Part shown: positions 1-5,605 of the stretch, piece by piece | How the letters are laid out: the number at the start of each line of letters is the position of its first letter | How positions within the stretch are numbered: position 1 is the first letter of the stretch | From: Alphaproteobacteria bacterium | GTDB lineage: Bacteria; Pseudomonadota; Alphaproteobacteria; UBA8366 | Length of the DNA: 16,868 nucleotides | Direction: 5' to 3' | NCBI GenBank assembly: GCA_030743445.1 | Contig: JASLSL010000190.1 | Location: 1-16,868 of the forward strand | The notes under the pieces: generated by a model | Told to the model about the DNA's origin: nothing | Database searches by the model: none | The model's input: the letters and a program-made list of their open reading frames with translations, nothing else | Made by a program: the position numbers and the translations under genes

Positions 1-1
1 C

Positions 2-163
2 GCGTTCAAACGGCAATGGGAGCTGTTCATCCGCCACCTGTGCGAGGATGCCCCGTTCGCGTGGGACCTGCGGGCCGGCGCGCGCGGGGTGCAGCTCGCC
101 GAGATGGCGACCACGAGCTGGAGAGAGCGCCGCTGGATCGACATTCCCGAGCTGGAGGATTGA
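2..163 (+). CDS. Gfo/Idh/MocA family oxidoreductase, C-terminal fragment (cut by window edge)
   Basis: The frame is open from the left edge and encodes the last 53 residues of a protein. The tail contains FKRQWELFIRHL, a GARGVQLAE stretch and an SWRERRWIDIPEL ending. This pattern, in which a 'QWE.F..H...D.PF.W' helix is followed by 'GA.GVQLAE...S...R.WIDIP', is typical of the C-terminus of Gfo/Idh/MocA NAD(P)-dependent dehydrogenases acting on sugars, polyols or inositols. The Rossmann half and the EKP-type catalytic region lie outside the window. It ends two bases before the next start codon and is probably co-transcribed with the isomerase at 321, consistent with a sugar or polyol breakdown operon. 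Family assignment is fairly secure; the substrate is unknown. Confidence 0.8.
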   Translation, partial: AFKRQWELFIRHLCEDAPFAWDLRAGARGVQLAEMATTSWRERRWIDIPELED

Positions 164-165
164 GC

Positions 166-315
166 ATGCCGACCGCCCGCGGCCTCTATCGCGCCAACCC
201 CGACGGCACTCTCGATGCCTTCCCCCGCGCCCTCGGCTTGTTCGCCCGCACCGGTTTCGCCGCGGCGGTCGAGCCCGACCGGTCGGCGATGCGCCCGATG
301 CCCAATCCGGACTGA
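166..315 (+). CDS. 49-aa small ORF of unknown function, possibly a deletion relic
   Basis: The ATG at 166 lies two bases after the dehydrogenase stop and has a good ribosome binding site (GGAGG, inside the end of the previous gene). The ORF stops six bases before the isomerase start, so it sits neatly in the operon. The product starts MPTARGLYRANPDGTLD and has no recognisable domain, signal peptide or membrane segment. In some actinobacterial and proteobacterial clusters a dihydrodipicolinate-synthase-like DUF993 gene lies between a Gfo/Idh/MocA gene and this type of isomerase. From memory, the end of this ORF faintly resembles a DUF993 tail. It could therefore be an in-frame deletion relic that kept the start and end of such a gene; this is inference only. 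A genuine small protein is equally possible. Confidence 0.4.
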   Translation: MPTARGLYRANPDGTLDAFPRALGLFARTGFAAAVEPDRSAMRPMPNPD

Positions 316-320
316 TTGCC

Positions 321-1145
321 ATGGCAAGCTTGGCCAGGCTCTCCCTCAACCTCGCCACCACTCGCCTCCGGTGGGGCGCCATCGAAGCCATAGAGGGAGC
401 CGCGCGCGCGGGGCTGCGGGCGGTGGCGCCGTGGCGCGACCTGGTGGCGAAGGACGGGCTCGAGGCGACCGCCAAGGCGATTCGCGACAACGGTCTCGGC
501 GTCAGCAGCCTGTGCCGCGGCGGCATGTTCGCGGCCGCCGACGCCGCCGGCAGGCAAGCGGCGATCGACGACAACAGGCGCGCGGTCGACGAGGCGACGG
601 CGCTCGGCGCGCGATCGCTGGTGCTGGTGGTGGGCGGACTGGCGCAAGGCTCGAAGGACATCGCCGGGGCGCGGGCGATGGTTGCCGACGGCCTCGCCGC
701 GGTGCTGCCGCATGCGCGCGCCGCCGCCATCCCCCTCGCGATCGAGCCTCTGCACCCGATGTACGCGGCCGACCGTGCGTGCATCAATACGCTGGCCCAG
801 GCGCTCGACCTTTGTGACTCGCTCGGCGAGGGGGTCGGCGTGGTGGTCGACGTCTACCACCTGTGGTGGGACCCCGACCTCGAGGCGCGGATCGAGCGCG
901 CGGGCAAGCGGCGCCTCTTGGGCTTTCACGTCTCAGACTGGCTGGTGCCGACCACCGACCTGTTGCTCGACCGCGGCATGATCGGCGACGGCGTGATCGA
1001 CATCCCGCGCATCCGCGGCTGGATGGAGGCGGCCGGTTATGACGGTGCGATCGAGATCGAGATCTTCTCCGCCGAAAACTGGTGGAAGCGTGACCCAGAC
1101 GAGGTGGTCGCCATCTGCAAGGAGCGGTTCGAAACCGCCGTATAA
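321..1145 (+). CDS. sugar phosphate isomerase/epimerase (xylose isomerase-like TIM barrel)
   Basis: The 274-aa product has the length and motifs of the AP-endonuclease-2/xylose-isomerase-like TIM-barrel family. These enzymes isomerise or epimerise ketoses and related sugars using a divalent metal. Likely metal ligands and active-site residues are E142 in an IEPLHP motif, D177 and H180 in VVVDVYHLWWDPD, H203 in GFHVSDW, and E245 or E247 in AIEIEIFS; all the usual positions are filled. An upstream in-frame start at 48 was rejected because it would overlap the dehydrogenase and add 91 residues of shadow sequence. The ATG at 321 has only a weak ribosome site but follows the preceding stop by five bases, so coupling is likely. 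It lies between a dehydrogenase and a transporter, suggesting an intracellular step in sugar or polyol catabolism. The substrate is not predictable. Confidence 0.85.
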   Translation: MASLARLSLNLATTRLRWGAIEAIEGAARAGLRAVAPWRDLVAKDGLEATAKAIRDNGLGVSSLCRGGMFAAADAAGRQAAIDDNRRAVDEATALGARSLVLVVGGLAQGSKDIAGARAMVADGLAAVLPHARAAAIPLAIEPLHPMYAADRACINTLAQALDLCDSLGEGVGVVVDVYHLWWDPDLEARIERAGKRRLLGFHVSDWLVPTTDLLLDRGMIGDGVIDIPRIRGWMEAAGYDGAIEIEIFSAENWWKRDPDEVVAICKERFETAV

Positions 1146-1158
1146 GGGAGCGACGAGT

Positions 1159-1863
1159 ATGGCGTTGATCGGTAAAGGGGTGATGGCGTTCTGGCACGAC
1201 ATCGCCGAGGATACGGAAGCGGATTTCCTCCATTGGCACACTTACGAGCACATGCCCGAGCGCGTGGGCATACCCGGCTTCAGGCGCGGGCGGCGCTACG
1301 TCGCCGTCGGAAGCGGGCCGAAATATTTCACCTTCTACGAGACCGAGAGCCTCGCCACCCTGACCTCCAAGGCCTATCTCGACCGCCTCGACGACCCGAC
1401 GCCGTGGACGCAGCGCTCGGTGTCCAACTTCCGCAACAGCACCCGCACGCTGTGCACGGTGCTCGCCAGCTACGGCCACGGCGAGGGCGCGGCGATGCTG
1501 ACCGTGCGATTCTCGTCGGCCGAGGGCGAGGACGAGGCCTTGCGGGGCAGGCTCGCGGACACGCTGTTCCCCGAACTGGCGAGGCGGCCGGGCTTGATCG
1601 GCGCCCACCTGATCAGGGGCGACGAGGCGGCGAGCCGCACCGAGACCGGGGAGAAGGCGCTGCGCGCCACCCCCGACGAGGTCGCCGACTGGGTGGCCAT
1701 GATCGAGGCGATCGAGCCGGAACTGCTCGCCGATTTGCGCCGGGCGGAGCTGTCCGACGATTCGCTCGCCGCGCAAGGGGCCACGGACCTCGCGGCCGGC
1801 GTCTACCGGCTTCACTGCGCCCTCGGCGAGGACGAGCTCAGGGCAGCGGGCAGAATCGCATGA
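1159..1863 (+). CDS. dimeric alpha/beta-barrel-like protein of unknown function
   Basis: The 234-aa soluble product starts MALIGKGVMAFWHDIA. The ATG at 1159 is preceded by AAGGGAG about nine bases upstream and follows the isomerase stop by 13 bases. Residues 8-60 contain the pattern 'W.DI...E.DF..WHTYEHMPERVGIPGFRRGRRY', with WHTYEHMPER at 26-35. I know this pattern from small ferredoxin-fold (dimeric alpha/beta barrel, EthD/Dabb-like) proteins that accompany catabolic genes. A second, weaker repeat of the fold may follow from about residue 110 (MLTVRFSS ... LFPELARRPGLIGAHLIRGD), giving two barrel halves. The His/Glu-rich motif could bind a small substrate or metal, but no reaction can be assigned. 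Its position suggests a role in the same pathway as the dehydrogenase and isomerase. Confidence 0.65.
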   Translation: MALIGKGVMAFWHDIAEDTEADFLHWHTYEHMPERVGIPGFRRGRRYVAVGSGPKYFTFYETESLATLTSKAYLDRLDDPTPWTQRSVSNFRNSTRTLCTVLASYGHGEGAAMLTVRFSSAEGEDEALRGRLADTLFPELARRPGLIGAHLIRGDEAASRTETGEKALRATPDEVADWVAMIEAIEPELLADLRRAELSDDSLAAQGATDLAAGVYRLHCALGEDELRAAGRIA

Positions 1864-1891
1864 TTCGGGTCGGCTCCTGGGTGCCCTCGAT

Positions 1892-1907
1892 GCAATGCGT
1901 GCATTGC
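1892..1907. promoter_or_regulatory. 16-bp inverted repeat, operator candidate
   Basis: The sequence is GCAATGC-GT-GCATTGC: perfect 7-bp arms around a 2-bp centre. The size and symmetry fit a dimeric helix-turn-helix repressor site. It lies about 210 bp upstream of the tctC start, which is distant for a simple repressor, so the assignment is tentative. Confidence 0.35.
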
Positions 1908-1961
1908 CCACAACCCGTTTCGGATTGAAAAAGTGAGACATGGCAAGGGCGCAGACCACCA

Positions 1962-2020
1962 TCAGGTCGATCCCGGCCTGTTCCCGAGTGCGCAACACCA
2001 CCCGGGTGGCGTCGACCTGA
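1962..2020. repeat. Long-spaced inverted repeat with a nested palindrome upstream of tctC
   Basis: Perfect 9-bp arms TCAGGTCGA (1962-1970) and TCGACCTGA (2012-2020) enclose 41 bp. Inside the right half is the perfect 12-bp palindrome CCACCCGGGTGG (1998-2009), which extends imperfectly by a few bases on each side. It lies about 100-150 bp upstream of tctC. It could be a two-site operator, an RNA hairpin, or the end structure of a degraded element; the sequence alone does not decide. Confidence 0.4.
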
Positions 2021-2054
2021 GCCGGGGCGGGGGCCGGCGCGAAGCCTTTTTACC

Positions 2055-2084
2055 TTGACGCTCGCGCGCGCGCACCCGCATGCT
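2055..2084 (+). promoter_or_regulatory. Weak sigma-70-like promoter candidate for tctCBA
   Basis: TTGACG at 2055-2060 is a good -35 match. With an 18-bp spacer the -10 would be CATGCT (2079-2084), a poor match. It ends 30 bp before the tctC ATG, a plausible distance. The -35 box is convincing, the -10 is not. Confidence 0.3.
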
Positions 2085-2114
2085 CTGGGCGCACGAAACG
2101 GGGAGGAAACGGCC

Positions 2115-3122
2115 ATGAGAAGCGTGGCGTTCGTGGCGTTCGCGGCGCTGGCGGCGCTCGTTGCGGCCCCGGCCTCGGCCGGCGACTATCCGTGGCAGCC
2201 GACCAAGCCGATCACCATCATCGTGCCATGGGCGGCCGGCGGCTCGACCGACCAGGTGACCCGCGTGCTCGCCGGCGAGCTTGAGCTCGCACTGGGCCAG
2301 AAGGTGGTGGTGATCAACCAGTCGGGCGCCTCGGGCTCGATCGGCAAGAGAAACGTGTGGCGGGCGCCGCACGACGGCTACACCTGGGCCGCGGGCGCGC
2401 CCAAGATGCTCGGCACCTACAAGCTGGTCGGCCTGTTCGACACCGCGATCGAGGACTGGCTGCTCTATCTCGACGCGGTGACGCCGACGTTGATCGGTGT
2501 CAACCCGGACACGCCGTATCAGACCATGGGCGAGCTGCTCGACGCGATGCGCGCGCGGCCCGGGCAGGTGTCGGTGGCCACCGCCGGGGTCGGCTCGTCG
2601 GGCCACACCACGATCGAGGCAATCACCCAGGCGATGGGGCTCACCTACAAGAATGTGAGCTACGACGGCGGCAACCCGGCGGTGATCGCGACCGTGGCCG
2701 GCGAGACCGAGGTCACCACCCAGCTCTCGACCGAACAGATCGAGATGGCGCGCGCGGGACGCCTGCGCATCCTCGCCGTGGTCGCCGACCGGCCGATCGA
2801 GATGGTCGGTCTGGGCGTCCTGCCGCCGATCACCGACTGGACCGGCCCGATCCCCAACACGCTGACGCATTTCGGCATGTTCGCGCCCGCCGACCTGCCC
2901 GCCGAGGTGATCCGCACCTTCGACATGATCTGGGAGGAGCGGATCAGCAGCTCGCAAGCGCTCAATGACTACGCCGAGGACCGCGGCACGGTGTTCATGG
3001 CCGCGTTCGGCGATGCCGCGCAAGAGGCGGTCGCGCCGACCGTGCGCGCCGACGCCTGGACCCTGCACGCCGCCGGGCGCACGGTGATGTCGCCCGAGGA
3101 GCTCGGCATCCCGAAGCCGTAA
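2115..3122 (+). CDS. tctC: Tripartite tricarboxylate transporter substrate-binding protein (TctC/Bug family)
   Basis: The 335-aa product has a clear Sec signal peptide: a short charged start MRS, a hydrophobic core, and likely cleavage after ALVAAPASA (residue 22). The mature part begins GDYPWQPTKPITIIVPWAAGGSTD, the hallmark beta-strand and loop of Bug/TctC periplasmic binding proteins. A VATAGVGSSGHTT loop follows near the middle, then a GGNPAVIATVAGE segment. It captures an organic anion, often a carboxylate or sugar acid, and delivers it to the TctA/TctB membrane pair. The ATG at 2115 was chosen because GGGGAGGAA lies just upstream and the signal peptide starts there; an in-frame TTG at 2055 is only the -35-like element. 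It is followed after 15 bp by tctB. The ligand cannot be predicted, but the upstream dehydrogenase and isomerase point to a sugar-derived acid or polyol product. Confidence 0.9.
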   Translation: MRSVAFVAFAALAALVAAPASAGDYPWQPTKPITIIVPWAAGGSTDQVTRVLAGELELALGQKVVVINQSGASGSIGKRNVWRAPHDGYTWAAGAPKMLGTYKLVGLFDTAIEDWLLYLDAVTPTLIGVNPDTPYQTMGELLDAMRARPGQVSVATAGVGSSGHTTIEAITQAMGLTYKNVSYDGGNPAVIATVAGETEVTTQLSTEQIEMARAGRLRILAVVADRPIEMVGLGVLPPITDWTGPIPNTLTHFGMFAPADLPAEVIRTFDMIWEERISSSQALNDYAEDRGTVFMAAFGDAAQEAVAPTVRADAWTLHAAGRTVMSPEELGIPKP

Positions 3123-3137
3123 GCCCCGGGCGCCCCG

Positions 3138-3638
3138 ATGATCAAGGCGGATTTCGTCACCGGGCTCATCTTTGTCGCGCTCGGCCTCGGGGCGCTCGCC
3201 GAATCACTGCGCATGCCGCGCTTCGAGACCCTGTCGGTGAATCCCTACACCGTGCCCGGGATCGTGCCGGGCATGCTCGGCGCGGTGATTGCCGTGCTCG
3301 GGCTGTTGCTTGCCCTGCGCTCGGCGCGCGCCGGCGGGTGGCGGCTCGGCGGTGAGGTCGCCCGGCTCGTCGCGCTGCGCCGCAGCGGGGCCGCCCGCCG
3401 CTTCCTCCTCGCCTTCGTGCTTACCGTCGGCTACGCCGCGGGCCTGATCGGCACCGTTCCCTTTTGGCTCGCCACCGGCGTGTTCGTGTTCGTTTTCATC
3501 GCCGCCTTCGAGTGGCCGGCGGCCGAGGACCGGGGCCGACGCCGGCGCGTGCTTGCGCTGGCCGCGGTCGAGGCCGCGCTCGTCACGATCGCGGTGACGC
3601 TGGTTTTCCAGGAAGTGTTCCTGGTGCGCCTGCCGTGA
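3138..3638 (+). CDS. tctB: Tripartite tricarboxylate transporter small membrane subunit TctB
   Basis: The 166-aa hydrophobic protein has about four to five membrane segments (roughly residues 5-22, 38-60, 88-105, 108-127 and 140-160). The length and the arrangement of an N-terminal 'F..GL.F.ALG' helix and a C-terminal hydrophobic helix ending VFQEVFLVRLP fit TctB. This is the poorly conserved small subunit that partners TctA in the inner membrane. It lies 15 bp after tctC and seven bp before tctA, the canonical tctCBA order. Sequence conservation in TctB is low, so the call rests on topology, size and position. Confidence 0.85.
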   Translation: MIKADFVTGLIFVALGLGALAESLRMPRFETLSVNPYTVPGIVPGMLGAVIAVLGLLLALRSARAGGWRLGGEVARLVALRRSGAARRFLLAFVLTVGYAAGLIGTVPFWLATGVFVFVFIAAFEWPAAEDRGRRRRVLALAAVEAALVTIAVTLVFQEVFLVRLP

Positions 3639-3645
3639 GGGCACG

Positions 3646-5169
3646 ATGACCGAAGGCCTCGGCTACCTCGCCGGCGCGCTTGTCGAGTTCGCCGCCCCCG
3701 AGCCGCTGTTCAACGTGCTCTGGGCGACCCTGCTGGGCATCGCCGTCGGCATGCTGCCCGGGCTCACCGCCACCCTCGGCGTGGCGCTGATGACCACCCT
3801 GACCTTCCGCATGGGCGCCCAGGACGCGATCCTGATCCTCATCTGCATGTATGTCGGCGCGATCTATGGCGGCGGCCGCAGCGCGATCCTGCTCAACATC
3901 CCCGGCACCCCGGCGAGCGCGGCGGCGACCCTCGACGGCTTCCCGCTCGCGCGCGCCGGGCGCGCCGGCCGGGCGATGGGTATCGCCACCTCGGGCTCGG
4001 TGCTGGGCACCCTGATCGGCATGGTGTTCCTCGCCTTGCTCGCGCCGGTGCTGGCCGACTTCGCGCTCGCCTTCGGCGCCTTCGAGTTCTTCTGGCTGGC
4101 GCTGTTCGGGGTCGTCATCGCCGGCCGCCTGACCGCGCTCGGCGACCCGCTCAAGGGCTGGCTCGCGGGCTTTCTCGGCCTGCTCCTGGCGATGGTCGGC
4201 CAGGAGGGCATCCACGCTTACGGGCGATTCAGCTTCGGCCATGCCGACCTCGCCGGGGGCTTCGGCCTGCTTCCGGCGCTGGTCGGCACCTTCGGTTTCG
4301 CCGAGATCCTGAGCGTGATGAAGAACCCGGCCTACGATCTGGTGCGTGGCAAGGTCGATTCGGTGATCCCGCGCCTGCGCGAGGTGCTGCGCTACCGCTG
4401 GACGATCGTGCGCTCGGGCGTGATCGGCACCTTCATGGGCCTCATCCCGGGGGTCGGCGAGGACATGGGCGCGTGGGTGTCGTACGCCGCGGCACGGCGC
4501 GCGAGCAAGGAGCGCGAGCGCTTCGGCACCGGCTCGATCGAGGGCCTGATGAGTGCCGAGACCGGCAACAGCGCGGCCGTGCCAGGGGCGATCATTCCGG
4601 TGCTTACGCTTGCGGTCCCCGGTTCGGCGCCGTCCGCGGTGCTGCTCGCCGCGATGTTCATCCACGGGGTGCGGCCGGGGCCACTGATCATGATCGAATT
4701 CCCCGGCTTCGTGTACGAGGTGGTGGCGATGATCCTGCTCGCCAGCCTTGCCATCCTGCTCTGGGGGCTGCTGCTGACCCGGCCTATGCTCGCCGTGCTC
4801 AGGGTGCCGCGCGAGAAGCTGATGCCGGTGATCTTCGTGCTCTGCACGATCGGCTCGTTCGCCATCGCCAGCCGCATCTTCGACGTTTGGGTGATGCTCG
4901 GCTTCGGCCTCCTCGGGTTCGTCCTGCGCGAGATGAAATACCCGATGGCGCCGCTGGTTCTCGGCATCGTCCTCGGCGACATCCTCGACAAGAGCCTACG
5001 CCGCGGCTTGGTGCTCAGCGACGGCGACCCGACCCCGTTCCTGATCCGGCCGATCTCGGCGGTGCTGGCGGCGGTGACGGTGATGACGATCGTGCTCGGC
5101 ATCCCCGCGGTCCGCCGCGGCGCGGGCCGGTTGCTCGGCCGCCTCGCCGGTGGCGGGAGCGCGAATTGA
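3646..5169 (+). CDS. tctA: Tripartite tricarboxylate transporter large membrane subunit TctA
   Basis: The 507-aa polytopic membrane protein is of typical length for TctA. It shows both halves of the internally repeated family signature. The first half has GMLPGLTAT at residues 35-43 and YGGGRSAILLNIPGTP beginning at about 74. The second has GLIPGVGED at 265-273 and ETGNSAAVPGAIIPVLTL from 305, followed by GSAPSAVLL. These glycine- and proline-rich loops are thought to form the translocation path for the ion-coupled organic anion delivered by TctC. A GAGGG-like ribosome site overlaps the tctB stop. All three transporter subunits are present and appear intact. Confidence 0.95.
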   Translation: MTEGLGYLAGALVEFAAPEPLFNVLWATLLGIAVGMLPGLTATLGVALMTTLTFRMGAQDAILILICMYVGAIYGGGRSAILLNIPGTPASAAATLDGFPLARAGRAGRAMGIATSGSVLGTLIGMVFLALLAPVLADFALAFGAFEFFWLALFGVVIAGRLTALGDPLKGWLAGFLGLLLAMVGQEGIHAYGRFSFGHADLAGGFGLLPALVGTFGFAEILSVMKNPAYDLVRGKVDSVIPRLREVLRYRWTIVRSGVIGTFMGLIPGVGEDMGAWVSYAAARRASKERERFGTGSIEGLMSAETGNSAAVPGAIIPVLTLAVPGSAPSAVLLAAMFIHGVRPGPLIMIEFPGFVYEVVAMILLASLAILLWGLLLTRPMLAVLRVPREKLMPVIFVLCTIGSFAIASRIFDVWVMLGFGLLGFVLREMKYPMAPLVLGIVLGDILDKSLRRGLVLSDGDPTPFLIRPISAVLAAVTVMTIVLGIPAVRRGAGRLLGRLAGGGSAN

Positions 5170-5605
5170 AGATCGCGCCGGCCAACGTGATCGTGCCCGC
5201 GCTCATCTATATTCGCGGCATTCGCAAGACCGAATGGCTCGGGTGGAAACCGCGCCGTGGCTGAAGGACAGCCGTGAGGGCGGCATCGATGGCCGCTCTG
5301 GTCGGGTTCTGGGGCGCGTAAGCACCCGAGACTCTCTCGATCGCTGACGGTGCGGCGCTGGGTACCCCCACGATCGTTTATTTCGTCTTCAACCAGCCCG
5401 CGGCCCAAGCCCCAAGGCGAGCACGGCACAAGCCGCGAGCAGCCGCAGCCACCCGTGGGCTAAACAAGGCACGGGCCGTCAGACCTTGCGGGATCGCCAC
5501 GTGGTCGTGTTATTTTGCTGCCGGCGATTGCCGCCTCTCCAGCGCATGCATCACCGCGTCGGACCCGCAAGCGAAAAGAAACCGATTCCGGAGGGAGATC
5601 TGATC
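5170..5605. other. 436-bp gap between tctA and hyuB; possible gene debris plus promoter
   Basis: No intact gene was found. A plus-strand frame from 5322 translates to a peptide containing GTPTIVYFVFNQ, which resembles the last membrane helix of a TctB protein. A one-base shift after it would continue as PRPKPQGEHG. This may be debris of a second transporter gene, but the match is short. No convincing rho-independent terminator follows tctA. A promoter-like sequence lies near the right end. Confidence 0.35.
5486..5516 (+). promoter_or_regulatory. Promoter candidate upstream of hyuBA
   Basis: A TTGCGG element (5486-5491) is followed after 19 bp by TATTTT (5511-5516), the most AT-rich spot in an otherwise GC-rich gap. 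It leaves an untranslated leader of about 80 bp before the hyuB ATG. The spacer is slightly long; with TTATTT it would be 18 bp. Confidence 0.35.

Larger units (their letters stand above)
1864..2114. other. 251-bp gap between the catabolic genes and tctC, with dyad symmetries
   Basis: No intact gene is seen. The stretch holds three inverted repeats, listed separately: a short one at 1892-1907, a long-spaced pair with arms 1962-1970 and 2012-2020, and a palindrome at 1998-2009 nested inside it. It also holds a weak promoter candidate. A 22-codon plus-strand ORF at 1860-1928 encodes a CVHC-containing peptide but overlaps the previous stop and has no clear support. The minus strand between about 1875 and 2025 reads as a stop-free, protein-like peptide with no obvious start (see findings). 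Confidence 0.5.

Noticed and set aside
48..320. Upstream in-frame extension of the isomerase
   Set aside because: It would overlap the dehydrogenase and the small ORF and has no family-like residues; the barrel begins just after the ATG at 321.
784..2001. 405-codon minus-strand frame across the isomerase and alpha/beta-barrel genes
   Set aside because: It is a shadow of two real genes. Only its first roughly 45 codons, in the non-coding gap, look protein-like, and these are reported as a finding.
4392..5429. 345-codon minus-strand frame opposite tctA
   Set aside because: The plus strand carries the full TctA signature; the antisense translation is Ser/Arg/Pro-rich shadow.
5447..5461. AGCC/GGCT stem as a tctA terminator
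   Set aside because: Only four base pairs with a 7-base loop, no T-run, and almost 280 bp after the tctA stop.
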